DNA of 64,000 nt, taken from positions 1,116,001-1,180,000 of the forward strand of contig CBDFIW010000004.1 of assembly GCA_965248255.1 (NCBI GenBank), in the 5' to 3' direction. Position numbers and translations under genes: made by a program. The DNA is from JAKZVK01 sp965248255. GTDB taxonomy: Bacteria; Acidobacteriota; Terriglobia; Bryobacterales; UBA6623. Shown here piece after piece: positions 51,818 to 60,499 of the stretch. Numbering within the stretch: the first letter of the stretch is position 1; each line of letters begins with the position of its first letter. The notes under the pieces were generated by a model. It was not told the DNA's origin. It did no database searches and saw nothing but the letters and a program-made list of their open reading frames with translations.

Positions 51818-53644
51818 CTATGGAAGATCAACCGTCGACGTTTCGGACGTCCCTTCGGCGTTCTCCAAGTTGACCGAGATGGATTGAACGGCCTCGACAT
51901 CGCCGTCGACATCGAGGTTCACCGTTGCGGTGAACTGGCTACCGAAGGTTGTCGACGCGCCGCCCTGGTAGTAGGTGTTGAAGGTGTTCTCTACGTCGGC
52001 TTGGAGGACGGTTGTTTGCAGGTCGGCTCCGGCGGTCGGGGTGAGGCGGATCTCGAGATCTGTTACCGACCGCGACGTCGCGAACCCCGTGATTTCGAGG
52101 TTGATACGGGTGAGGGTCTCGGCAGTGACGATCAGCGTTCGGACTTCGGGACGGGCACGAAGAATTGTCAGCGTAGTTATTGGTGGACTCGTCGGCGTTA
52201 GGTCGATGGCTGTAAGCGTTGTTTCGAACGAAGCGCTCAAGGCGATAACACCGGCCAGAGTCCCCGTCTGAACACGCAACTCCTGAGCGCCCCCGCCGAA
52301 TAGGGCCTGGGTTGCATCCGCGGGGATCGTGAAGTCAGCTCGGCGGCCGCCGGTCGAAAGCTGGATCGACGGGTCGTTGCTGAAGACATCCGATAGGAAG
52401 TCGATCCCCAGAGTGCCGCTCAATTCGACCGGATAGGGCTCGCTCAGCGTGACACTGACCGTAGGTTGCTCAGCCGGGCCTACGATCTGGTCACCCGACC
52501 CGATCTCCACGGAGGGGATACCGTTTACCGTACCGCTCAGGAGGAAGACAGCGTCGTTGATTCGCAACTCACCAGAGGAGACGCCCACCTCTATGGGTTC
52601 GAAGATCACGAGGAACTCCGTTGTTTGACCGGCATCGAGAGTCAGGGGTAGCGAGGGGGTCCCTTGTAGTCGGAAATCGCCGCCCGTGGTCGCGATCGTT
52701 GTGATGTCTACCTCGACATTACCGCCGTTCGTGATCCGGACGGTTGTAGCGCCTTCATCACCGGACCGAGTAACGTCCTCCCACGCGAGGGTGTCTCCCG
52801 CTTGGATGTTCGTCACATTCGACCCAACGATGGATTGGTAGCTCAGCACAAATCCCAGCGCACGCCCGTCGAGAACCACATTGCGGCTTCCCGCGCTGAA
52901 AGTGATCGTCATCGAGCCGCCAAAACTGGCCTGTTCATTGGGGGTGAAGACCACTTCGAATCTCAGAGCCCCTCCCGCCGGCACAACGGAGGGCAGCAGC
53001 GCCAAGCCCGTAACCTCAAAGACGCCCCCGCCCTCGATCACGACCGCTTCGACGCTGCCCGGCGCGGTGCCGCGGTTTGTGACGGTCATGGTGGCAGTCG
53101 TCAAGCTGTCCAATTCCGTATCGGGGAAGGGCAAGACTGCGCCATCTGGCAAGAGCGTTTCGTTGCCACCGGGGAATTCATAGCTCAGTGTGTAGTCGGC
53201 GGCCTGTCCGGTGAGGATAACGAGAACATCCATCATGCGGTCGGGCATGCCCGAATCGGTCTGGACGAGGTTGAGAGTCAACCGCGCCGTGAAAGGACCG
53301 ACCCCTGTAGGTGTAAAGCGGACCCGGAAGTCCATGATGTCGCCGGGCTGCAATACGAGAGGCAATTCCGCGACGGTCGTGACCTCGAACGTGAGAGAGC
53401 CCGTGAGGTCAGGTTCCTCGACCCGGCCCGTCGACGTATCGCGGCCGTCGAATTGGATCCGGATCGTGGTATCGGCCCGTTCGCCGATGCCGTCGGAATT
53501 GATCGTCAGCAGGCTGCCGTTTGTGAGCTCCGTCACCGTGTCGTCGTCCTGCGCAAGGATAAGGAACTCGGCCTGTGCGGGGAGGCCGGAGCACAGGAAG
53601 GCGGCCAAGATGAGCGACAGAGCGAGTCGTTTGCGACTGAACAT
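51818..53644 (-). CDS. Secreted ASH/choice-of-anchor-D repeat protein
   Basis: A 608-aa protein with a signal peptide (ALSLILAAFLCSGLPAQA). It contains several Ig-like ASH-type repeats of about 100 residues. Each carries a phrase such as LVLQPGDIMDFRVRFTPTGVG, VVPAGGALRFEVVFTPNEQA or LTLDAGQTTEFLVIFEPIEVG. The C-terminal 200 residues hold a different beta-sandwich with ITTLTILRARPEVRT. It has no catalytic motif and is probably a surface or matrix adhesion/scaffold protein. It ends close to the pseudogene on the other strand and follows a secreted Ig-like gene by 15 bp, so the two are likely co-transcribed. Confidence 0.8.
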   Translation of the reverse strand: MFSRKRLALSLILAAFLCSGLPAQAEFLILAQDDDTVTELTNGSLLTINSDGIGERADTTIRIQFDGRDTSTGRVEEPDLTGSLTFEVTTVAELPLVLQPGDIMDFRVRFTPTGVGPFTARLTLNLVQTDSGMPDRMMDVLVILTGQAADYTLSYEFPGGNETLLPDGAVLPFPDTELDSLTTATMTVTNRGTAPGSVEAVVIEGGGVFEVTGLALLPSVVPAGGALRFEVVFTPNEQASFGGSMTITFSAGSRNVVLDGRALGFVLSYQSIVGSNVTNIQAGDTLAWEDVTRSGDEGATTVRITNGGNVEVDITTIATTGGDFRLQGTPSLPLTLDAGQTTEFLVIFEPIEVGVSSGELRINDAVFLLSGTVNGIPSVEIGSGDQIVGPAEQPTVSVTLSEPYPVELSGTLGIDFLSDVFSNDPSIQLSTGGRRADFTIPADATQALFGGGAQELRVQTGTLAGVIALSASFETTLTAIDLTPTSPPITTLTILRARPEVRTLIVTAETLTRINLEITGFATSRSVTDLEIRLTPTAGADLQTTVLQADVENTFNTYYQGGASTTFGSQFTATVNLDVDGDVEAVQSISVNLENAEGTSETSTVDLP

Positions 53645-53659
53645 ATGATGTTGTGGACG

Positions 53660-54241
53660 CTATCTCGGCGTTCCGACGTTGATCGAGCCGAAAGTGACTG
53701 AGGTAGGTGTTGCGGCTGTGGCGTCGTCGCTACGGCGTACTCCGCTGATAACGCCGATTGCGACACCCGCGCCGATGGCCGTCATCAGGCGCCAGCCGAA
53801 GGGGCCCTTCCTGGTGGACTTTTCGGGGGCCAGAGCATTCGTCTGCGTGATGGCAGCGTCGGCCTGGAGTGAACCGTAGGTGGCGGTCACCTGAATTTCG
53901 AATACGCCGAGGTCGGTGTTCGGAGTCATGCCCATCGCGCGAGCCCGGCCGTTGTCGGTGGTGACCGTGGTTGTGCGGGTCGCACCGTAGAAAGTGACGC
54001 TGGGGCCTGTGGCGGGTGTGCGGAACTTAACTTCAGCGCCCACGACCGGCACTCCGGATTCGTCTTGGACTTCCACGACCGGTTCGGTCACGACTCGCTT
54101 CTCCACATTGTTGATCGCATCCTGACCCGCGAGGACCAAAATCCGGATCGATTGCGGCTGGCGCTCCTGACTCCAAGCTACGGGCTGCACGGCTAGGAAC
54201 GTACTCAGGCAGAGACACAGCAGCTGACATCCTGTCCGCAT
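53660..54241 (-). CDS. Secreted protein with invasin-like Ig domain and C-terminal membrane helix
   Basis: A 193-aa protein starting at ATG 54241, which has a GGGGGAGA box upstream; an ATG at 54259 is an alternative. A signal peptide (LCLCLSTFLAVQPVAWSQ) is followed by a Big/invasin-like beta domain (VEVQDESGVPVVGAEVKFRT, then TTDNGRARAMGMTPN). A short membrane-like helix (RLMTAIGAGVAIGVISGV) follows near the C-terminus. This layout is common in surface-linked proteins of unknown function. It precedes the ASH-repeat gene in an apparent two-gene operon. Confidence 0.72.
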   Translation of the reverse strand: MRTGCQLLCLCLSTFLAVQPVAWSQERQPQSIRILVLAGQDAINNVEKRVVTEPVVEVQDESGVPVVGAEVKFRTPATGPSVTFYGATRTTTVTTDNGRARAMGMTPNTDLGVFEIQVTATYGSLQADAAITQTNALAPEKSTRKGPFGWRLMTAIGAGVAIGVISGVRRSDDATAATPTSVTFGSINVGTPR

Positions 54242-54773
54242 GTTTTGTTTCTCCCCCACGGCGGGATAGCCCTTCCGGCTTGATTCGAAACCCTAGTTCT
54301 GAGCAGGCGACTCGGCCGCGAGCGTGGTTACATTCTCGCGTCTATTCCCAGCACTGACACACTAACTTGCGGGGGTCCAAGGCACGGTTGTTCGCGTTGA
54401 GCCACGATCTGACAATTCTAGCGGAGAACGAGCCGGTGTGGGCGATTTTGCTTTGTGACCCATGGAGCGGCACGATAGGGTTTGCAGGGACGGTCGCCAT
54501 CGAAGGGGAGGAAGGCGGGACCCGGTAGTTGCTGGAGCAACCGGCTCGCGTCTCGGTCGGCCTGTCCCTTTAGCAACGAATTGTCCGAGACGATCACGCC
54601 CACCGCGATCAGCAATGCCGGCGACGCTCGGAAGACGGGGTGTTGCAGAGTCACACGGACGGGGCGTCTCACCAGCGGTGGGCGGCCGGGAGCCTTCCGT
54701 CGGCACGCGAACATCATCCCTATCGCGCAGCCTGTTTGCCGCGTGGTCCGTGCGGTACTTGATCTGTCGGTTC
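54242..54773. other. Spacer without a supported gene
   Basis: About 530 bp. A minus-strand open frame at 54418-54717 shows no recognisable motif. Other open frames here run into the antisense of the enolase-like gene and are rejected. Confidence 0.4.
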
Positions 54774-55940
54774 CTACCGGCTTAGCTCGTCATAGACCTT
54801 CATCAGCTCGCCTTTGGTCTCGATCCCGATCCCCGGTGCGTCCGGAATGCGCACCTTGCCGTCCTCGACGGGCACCCCGTCGGCAAAGCCGCCGAACGGT
54901 TCGAAAATGCCGGGGTAGGATTCGTTGCCGCCAAGCCCCAAGCCCGCCGACATGTGCAGCGCGAACTGGTGGCCGCCGTGGGGGACACAGCGCCGCAACG
55001 ACCAGCCGCTATCCGTCAGCATCTCAAGCGTGCGCAGATACTCGACCAGGCCATAGCTCAAGGCCGGGTCGAACTGCAGGTAGTCTCGTGCGGGGATCAT
55101 GCCGCCGTAGCGGATCAGGTTGCGCGCGTCTTGCATCGAGAAGAGGTTCTCACCGGTGGCGATCGGAGTGGCCGAAACGTGGGCGACCTCCGTGTTCAGC
55201 TCAAAATCGAGCGGGTCCCCGGGCTCTTCATACCACTTGAGGTGGTAGGGTTCGAGAGCTTCCGCGTACGCCACGGCCGTTTTCAGATCGAAGCGCCCAT
55301 TGGCGTCGACGGCCAACTCCCCGCCCGAGGGCGCGAGCCTAAGAACCGCCTCGATGCGCTTGAGGTCGGCAGCCAAGGGAGCCCCGCCGATTTTGATCTT
55401 AAGCGTCGTGTAGCCCATGTCGAGATAGCGGCGCATCTCTTCCTCGAGCCCGCTGATCTCCTTGCCGGGATAGTAGTAGCCGCCGGCGGCGTAGACCGAG
55501 ACCTTGCTGTCGGCCTTGCCGTCCCGGTAGCGGTCGGCCAGCAGGCGGTAGAGCGGCTTGTTCTCGATCTTGGCGGCGAGATCCCACAACGCCATGTCGA
55601 GCACGGCGACGGCGACCGAGCGCTCGCCATGCCCGCCGGGCTTCTCGTTTGACATCATGACCCGCTGAGCTTTGAACGGATCGAGATTGTCCCCCGCGTC
55701 GTTCACAAGGTCCTTCGGATCGGCCTTCATGAGCCGCGGGATGCAGCGGTCCCGGAGGATGCCGCCGGCGGCGTAGCGACCGTTGGAGTTGAACCCGTAG
55801 CCGATCATCTTCTTGCCGCGAAGCAGCACGTCGGTGTGAATGGTCACCGCCGAGACGGTCATTTCGGCAAAAGAGATATAGGCGTTACGGATCTTTGACC
55901 GGATCGGAACGACGGATTCTCGAATGTCGGTGATTCTCAA
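54774..55940 (-). CDS. D(-)-tartrate dehydratase-like enolase-superfamily enzyme
   Basis: A 388-aa enzyme closely resembling D-tartrate dehydratase (TarD) of Bradyrhizobium, which converts D-tartrate to oxaloacetate. Shared landmarks, recalled from that enzyme, are PIRSKIRNAYISF, GYGFNSNGRYAAGG, NEKPGGHGERSVAV, AAGGYYYPGK and HGGHQ. The metal ligands are Asp212, Glu238 and Glu264. The acid/base groups are Lys183 (KIKIGG) and His321. The D-tartrate specificity is inferred from motif identity, not proven. No tartrate transporter is adjacent. Confidence 0.85.
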   Translation of the reverse strand: MRITDIRESVVPIRSKIRNAYISFAEMTVSAVTIHTDVLLRGKKMIGYGFNSNGRYAAGGILRDRCIPRLMKADPKDLVNDAGDNLDPFKAQRVMMSNEKPGGHGERSVAVAVLDMALWDLAAKIENKPLYRLLADRYRDGKADSKVSVYAAGGYYYPGKEISGLEEEMRRYLDMGYTTLKIKIGGAPLAADLKRIEAVLRLAPSGGELAVDANGRFDLKTAVAYAEALEPYHLKWYEEPGDPLDFELNTEVAHVSATPIATGENLFSMQDARNLIRYGGMIPARDYLQFDPALSYGLVEYLRTLEMLTDSGWSLRRCVPHGGHQFALHMSAGLGLGGNESYPGIFEPFGGFADGVPVEDGKVRIPDAPGIGIETKGELMKVYDELSR

Positions 55941-56096
55941 CGTACAGACCTTTCTATTCAGAACCAGTGTCGCAGCTCAGCAAGGCCCACATCGACATAG
56001 GGGCCGGTGGCCCAGGGCACGACACGCCGTGCCCTCACGTCGTTAGCCGTTGAAGGAGCGGAGCGAATCAATGTGGCACGGGTCCCCAGACCTCCC

Positions 56097-56118
56097 GTGT
56101 CGGTACTCTTACCGACAC
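56097..56118. repeat. Hairpin repeat GTGTCGGT-loop-ACCGACAC, copy 2
   Basis: The same hairpin as at 34191-34212 (loop ACTCTT), again preceded by GTGGCACGGGTCCCCAGA. Confidence 0.65.
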
Positions 56119-56202
56119 CTTCTTCAGCCCCTTGCGGCCAGGGCAAACCCAGCGCGTAGCTCGGGTGTACACCCCTGGGAAAACGGCCCACGAATCCGAA
56201 CA

Positions 56203-56270
56203 GAGCCCCGGCAGGAGCGTTTGAGCCGTGCTCACGAATCACGCCTCACAAATCACGAAACACGATCCCA
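56203..56270. repeat. AGCCCCGGCAGGAGCG repeat with 7-bp tandem units
   Basis: AGCCCCGGCAGGAGCGTTTG then AGCCGTGCTC, followed at 56233-56270 by TCACGAA-type units with a period of seven. This composite also occurs at 56524-56604. Confidence 0.65.
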
Positions 56271-56350
56271 AGCCGCGCCGCGCCGCTTCAACGAGTGTAG
56301 GGGCGGGCCGCTGCGCTCGCCCCAGCCGCGTAGCGGCGCCTTAATGCTAG

Positions 56351-56443
56351 CCCGGGGTGCCAACCCCGGGAACCTGTCACCCACCCCCATAAAGATTAGG
56401 GGCCTGGGACCGGCGTCCGTGGAAACCGGTCCCAGGCCCCAAT
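56351..56443. repeat. Two strong adjacent hairpins in the spacer
   Basis: CCCGGGGT-GCC-AACCCCGGG at about 56351-56370. Then GGGGCCTGGGACCGG (56399-56413) pairs perfectly with CCGGTCCCAGGCCCC (56426-56440), a 15-bp stem with a 12-base loop extended by near-matching ATT/AAT ends. It could block transcription from either side. Confidence 0.7.
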
Positions 56444-56450
56444 GATCCAG

Positions 56451-56604
56451 CCCCGGCAGGGGCGTATGAGAGTAGCCCACTGCGCAAGCGGTGGGTACGC
56501 TGTCCCCCAGAACGATCCAGCCCCGGTAGGGGCGTTTGAGCCGTGCTCCCGCCTCACGAATCACGGTTCACGAATAACGAATCACGACTCCCGCTTCACG
56601 ATCG
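56451..56604. repeat. CAGCCCCGGCAGGGGCG repeats plus 7-bp tandem array
   Basis: CAGCCCCGGCAGGGGCGTAT, a CCCACTGC-GCAA-GCGGTGGG hairpin, then CAGCCCCGGTAGGGGCGTTT and GCTC. From 56554 the 7-base units CACGAAT, CACGGTT, CACGAAT, AACGAAT, CACGACT, CCCGCTT, CACGATC follow. The array runs into the 3' end of the small gene below. Confidence 0.7.
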
Positions 56605-56770
56605 ACCGATCTCCAGGCCGTGAGGGAGGCTCCCTACCCTCGCGCAGCCAACGCGGCGGACGCCCCCGCCGCTTCCCCTTGCCGCGCGCCAGAATCTCCA
56701 GCGTGACGATCGCCTGGTTCAGCAACTCGCGCTCCTGGTGGAGCGCCTTCAACACCGCATGCACGTCCAT
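56582..56770 (-). CDS. Small conserved-type protein with GRPP basic motif
   Basis: A 62-aa protein: helical start (MDVHAVLKALHQERELLNQAI), then a basic AT-hook-like segment GKRRGRPPRWL. Proteins of this pattern (a short helix pair followed by RRGRPPKWL) are familiar from Acidobacteria-type genomes, as recalled, and have no assigned function. The GRP core suggests minor-groove DNA contact. ATG 56770 is preferred over 56809. The 3' end overlaps a tandem-repeat array, so the exact C-terminus may be altered. Confidence 0.6.
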   Translation of the reverse strand: MDVHAVLKALHQERELLNQAIVTLEILARGKGKRRGRPPRWLREGREPPSRPGDRSIVKRES

Positions 56771-57240
56771 GATGACCTTCCCCTCGAACGAGAAGACCAC
56801 CACGGACACAGGCCCGCTAAAATGGTACTGTCGCTTTCACGGGCTTGGTCCGTGGTGGCGAAAGGCCTCGGCGGAAGGTGTCACTTCCGTCGGGGCCGCT
56901 ACCATTCTACCGCTTTCTCGTCCCTCCTGTGCATATTTTTCTCGAATCCAACAGAATTTTCTTATGGCCAAGGGCGGATCTATCGGCTCTGTGGTCGAAC
57001 GCATGCTCTTGCGAGTGGCCGGTCGCCCCTCGTGCCGCTTGCCCAAGCTAGAATGGTTGACCAGAGGGCGTCACCCTCGGATAGCTACCGAGAAACAATT
57101 TCCTACTGAGCGATCCAGGCGTCGGAGCTTCCTCAGCCGGTCGCCGAGCGGACCCAAATCGAGTCCCTTCAGGCGACTAGCGAGAATCTGAGCCGAGAGC
57201 GAGTGCGATCGGTTGTTCCCAACAGCAATCGTTGAAACGC
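56771..57240. other. Spacer without a supported gene
   Basis: About 470 bp between the small minus-strand gene and the serine hydrolase. A TAAAAT-like word near 56818 may be a promoter element. Short open frames lack family features. Confidence 0.4.
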
Positions 57241-57246
57241 TACAAT
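57241..57246 (+). promoter_or_regulatory. Candidate -10 box (TACAAT) before the serine hydrolase
   Basis: TACAAT lies 9 nt before GTG 57256 and inside the longer TTG-started frame (57232). If it is the -10 element, the mRNA is leaderless and the GTG is the true start. Confidence 0.45.
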
Positions 57247-57255
57247 CGTGGCGTT

Positions 57256-58947
57256 GTGGTCCGCTCCACAGTTAGCCGGTGCGTTGCGATAGCGATCTCG
57301 GCCTGTGTCTTGGCTAGCAGTCTGCTTGGCCAATCCGACAACGACCTCGACGCGAAAGTCGACGGACTGTTCGCCCAATGGGACAGGATCGACTCCCCCG
57401 GCTGCGCCGTCGCCATCATCCAAGATGGCGAGACCATCTACACACGCGGCTATGGAGCCGCTCACCTAGAGCAGGGAGTCGCCATCGGACCGCAGTCCGT
57501 CTTTGATGTAGCTTCGGTCTCAAAGCAATTCACGACCGCCGCCATCGTGCTGTTGGCCCAAGACGGAAAGCTGTCGCTTGACGACCCAATTCGCAGACAC
57601 CTACCTCAGCTCCCCGATTACGCGAACCCTGTCACGATCCGACATCTCATTCACCACCAGAGCGGAATGCCCGAAGTCGTCGATCTATTCGACCTCGCCG
57701 GGCGCTGGGACTCCGTGACCGCCGCCAACGTGATGTCTCTGCTCGTCCGCCAGAAGACCCTCAGCTTCGCACCTGGCGAACGATTCCTTTACTCCAACAT
57801 CAACTACATGACACTCGGCTGGATCGTCGAGAGAGTGAGCGGGCAATCACTGCGCGAGTTCACGACAAAGCGCATCTTCGAACCTCTTGGGATGAAGAAC
57901 ACGCATTTCTCCGACGACCACGCCGAGATCATTCGGAACCGGGTCGGCGTTTACCGGAAGAACGAAACGTCTGGGGGATTTCGGCGAAACCCTGAAGAAT
58001 ACAATTACGGTGTTTTCGGTGGCTCTTCAAACTTGCGGACGACCGTCGAGGACCTAGCCCTGTGGTTGAACAACTTTGAAGAGCCACACTTGGGAGGAGT
58101 GGCGTTTATTGAACAGATGCTCGAGATGTCGCCACCGGTTACCCAGGGAAAGGGCTTGCCCTACGCCTTTGGGCTCAACGTGGACGAATACCGGGGGCTT
58201 CGCAGAGTTTGGCGCGGAGGAAGGATCGGAGGACTTCGCTCCATGGCTGCACTTTTTCCGGATCAAAGTTTCGCTGTGGCGTGTCTGTGTAACTCTCGGG
58301 AAATCGATCCCGGACCGCTTGCCTTGCAGGTAGCGGACTCGTACTTGGCGGATCACATGGAGGCACAGATTGATCCCGCCTCACAGGGGCAAACTGTGGC
58401 TCTAGGCGAAGACCAACTCGCCCGCTACGAGGGGAGCTACTGGTCGTGCGAGCGTTCGTCGGGTCCGATCTCGATTCGTACCCTTAGCGGCAAGTTGAAG
58501 CTAGCACATTCTAACGGGTATGAGTACGAACTCCGCCCGCTCGGAGGGGGTCGCTTCAGCAGGAGCGACGGGAAGCCCGTCTTGTTCGAACCACGTAACG
58601 GCGAACCCTTGTTTGATCTCGTCATCACGACGGACAGCGGACTGGTCTACCGCTTCGAACCACTCAGCCCCTACAACCCTGCCCAGAAAGAGATCCGGGC
58701 CTATGTCGGAGCTTATTACGGCGATGAGCTAGACGTCGTCTTTCGAATCGCAGTCAAAGACGGCGGCCTGCTGGTGAATAGGCGCTGGCAATCGCAGCCC
58801 AGCCGGTTAGAGCCGATCTTGCCTGACGTGTTCCATGGCCGGTTGGGGTGTTTGACTTTCGAGCGGGACTCCACGGGTGCCGTTACAGGTTTCTCCCGCA
58901 GCCATAATGATCTCAAAGTGCATTTCGAGCGGGTAGACCTAGACTGA
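57256..58947 (+). CDS. Secreted serine hydrolase (beta-lactamase class C / PBP-like)
   Basis: About 563 aa from GTG 57256; TTG 57232 would add eight residues. A signal peptide (VAIAISACVLASSLLGQ) precedes the class-C domain. The Ser-x-x-Lys motif is SVSK within DVASVSKQFTT, the Tyr-x-Asn motif is YSN in FLYSNINYMTLG, and helix RHLIHHQSGMP is typical. The C-terminal 190 residues form a DUF3471-like beta domain (YEGSYWSCERSSGPISIRTL). Such proteins are esterases or D-aminopeptidase-like enzymes more often than true beta-lactamases. It stands alone. Confidence 0.86.
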   Translation: MVRSTVSRCVAIAISACVLASSLLGQSDNDLDAKVDGLFAQWDRIDSPGCAVAIIQDGETIYTRGYGAAHLEQGVAIGPQSVFDVASVSKQFTTAAIVLLAQDGKLSLDDPIRRHLPQLPDYANPVTIRHLIHHQSGMPEVVDLFDLAGRWDSVTAANVMSLLVRQKTLSFAPGERFLYSNINYMTLGWIVERVSGQSLREFTTKRIFEPLGMKNTHFSDDHAEIIRNRVGVYRKNETSGGFRRNPEEYNYGVFGGSSNLRTTVEDLALWLNNFEEPHLGGVAFIEQMLEMSPPVTQGKGLPYAFGLNVDEYRGLRRVWRGGRIGGLRSMAALFPDQSFAVACLCNSREIDPGPLALQVADSYLADHMEAQIDPASQGQTVALGEDQLARYEGSYWSCERSSGPISIRTLSGKLKLAHSNGYEYELRPLGGGRFSRSDGKPVLFEPRNGEPLFDLVITTDSGLVYRFEPLSPYNPAQKEIRAYVGAYYGDELDVVFRIAVKDGGLLVNRRWQSQPSRLEPILPDVFHGRLGCLTFERDSTGAVTGFSRSHNDLKVHFERVDLD

Positions 58948-59401
58948 ACCGCTGAGAAGCGGCGTCCAAGGGCCCGCCGTCCACATCACTCAAAACTGGC
59001 ACGAAGAGTTCCGCAACCGCGAGCAGGGCTAAGCCTACAGAAACAAGAGAGTTAGTGCTCGTTCACAGAAAAGATGGTGTGAAATCTCGTACGCACTCCG
59101 TTTCCGCAACCTGGAGCCCCGGACCGTCGTCGTCAGGGTCGGAAGCCGAGCTGAATCAACGGCCCATGGGTGGTACGATCGGATCGTTCAACGGATCGGT
59201 TGTTCACGCCAGCAATTGTAGGAACGCGGGGCGAGCGCCAACGTCGCGCGAAACACTCTTGCAGCGCAACCGTACCTCGGCTATGCTGTCTTTGCCGAGA
59301 GGGCCAAACGTAAGTCCTCGTTCAAATGTTGGCGTGGTAGTGCTCATCGAATCCACAAACTGGAGCTTGGCGGCCTTCGGTGAGAGGGGGGAACTGCGAG
59401 A
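58948..59401. other. Spacer without a supported gene
   Basis: About 450 bp. A 120-codon frame at 59055-59417 overlaps the next gene out of frame and has biased, low-information composition, so it is not called. GGGGGGAA lies 12 bases before the ATG at 59402. Confidence 0.4.
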
Positions 59402-60499
59402 ATGCTGGTTAGGGTGAGACGCCTGAGGAAACCTGAGCAGGAGGCGGTCCCGCTATCGCCCACGGAGGACAGGGAGAATGCCGTCGCTCTGAGTGGTGTC
59501 GACCGAGGAGCACCCCTCCACAGGGCTTTGGCTCCTCAACTGGTTGAAGATCTGCTTGAGTTGCCCGCCGAGGGAACCCCAACGGCTATGGGGTCGCCGG
59601 GCCCGGGTACACAGCACTATGCCGCCGCCGTCCGGCGCTATCTCAACAGGCGTCTGGATAGAGCACTCCAGGAACTGCTCAGGGCGCGTGAGGCAGGTGA
59701 AGACCAGGTGGAAGTCACCGGTGGGATCGCTCGGATCTATCTGGAACAACAGAAGTTTCCCAAAGCGGTCGAGACGTTCCGCGAACTAGTTGCATTGGAC
59801 GAAACCAACGCAACCGTGCAATTCAATCTCGGTGTCGCGCTCGAAGGGCTCGAACAGTACGAAGAAGCCCGCGGTGCATTTCGGGCGGTCATCAAGCACT
59901 CGCCCGAGCTGATCGATGCCCACCTAGAGTTGGGCAACTGTTGTCTCAATCTGAACGACCCTGAAGGCGCTCACGAAAGCTACTCCGCTTATGTCCAGCG
60001 CCAGCCGGGTTCCTCGGCCGCGCTTTTGGGCCTCGGTGTGGCCTCTCAAATGTCGGGCAGGCTCGACGAGGCGGTGGAGCTCTTAGCCCGTGCCGTCGAG
60101 AAGCAGCCGGAATCGGAAGAGGCTCTCACACGCCTCGGTGATGTCTACCTGGAAACACAACAGTACACCGAAGCGGCCAGCTGCTTCCGTCAGATTCTCA
60201 ATGCCAATCCGGATTCAATCACGGGTGTCGAGGGCCTGGCGCTTTCGTGCCATCGAGCGGGGGACCATGCAGGCGCTCGTACCCACTATCAGGCGCTACT
60301 CCAGCTATCACCCAGCTCCTTCGAGGGCTGGTACTACCTGGGACGGGCCAATCAGAATCTCGGAGAGTACGAAGAGGCGATTGAGGCTCTCAAAACGGCT
60401 ACCGGGATCCGCAGCGATGTAGTCGAAGTATTTCAGAGCCTTGCGGTTTGCCTGCACGAACTCGGTCGTATTGATGAAGCACAAACCGCTTACCAGTAG
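59402..60499 (+). pseudogene. TPR-repeat protein, part 1 (ends at an in-frame amber codon)
   Basis: 365 residues with a charged N-terminal region (about 1-70), then eight or so tetratricopeptide repeats of 34 residues. Examples are TNATVQFNLGVALEGLEQYE and SSFEGWYYLGRANQNLGEYE. A TAG at 60497-60499 follows AQTAYQ. The next codon is ATG, in the same frame, and repeats continue seamlessly, so the two parts are one gene of about 613 codons with a nonsense change (AAG or CAG to TAG is likely). Both parts could still be translated separately. Confidence 0.75.

Noticed and set aside
52802..53701. 299-codon plus-strand open frame
   Set aside because: Antisense to the ASH-repeat gene, whose repeats and signal peptide are clear.
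54418..54717. 99-codon minus-strand ORF
   Set aside because: No signal peptide, domain or clear ribosome-binding site; base composition does not favour coding.
54482..55240. 252-codon plus-strand open frame
   Set aside because: Mostly antisense of the tartrate dehydratase-like gene; Arg/Pro/Ser-rich without motifs.
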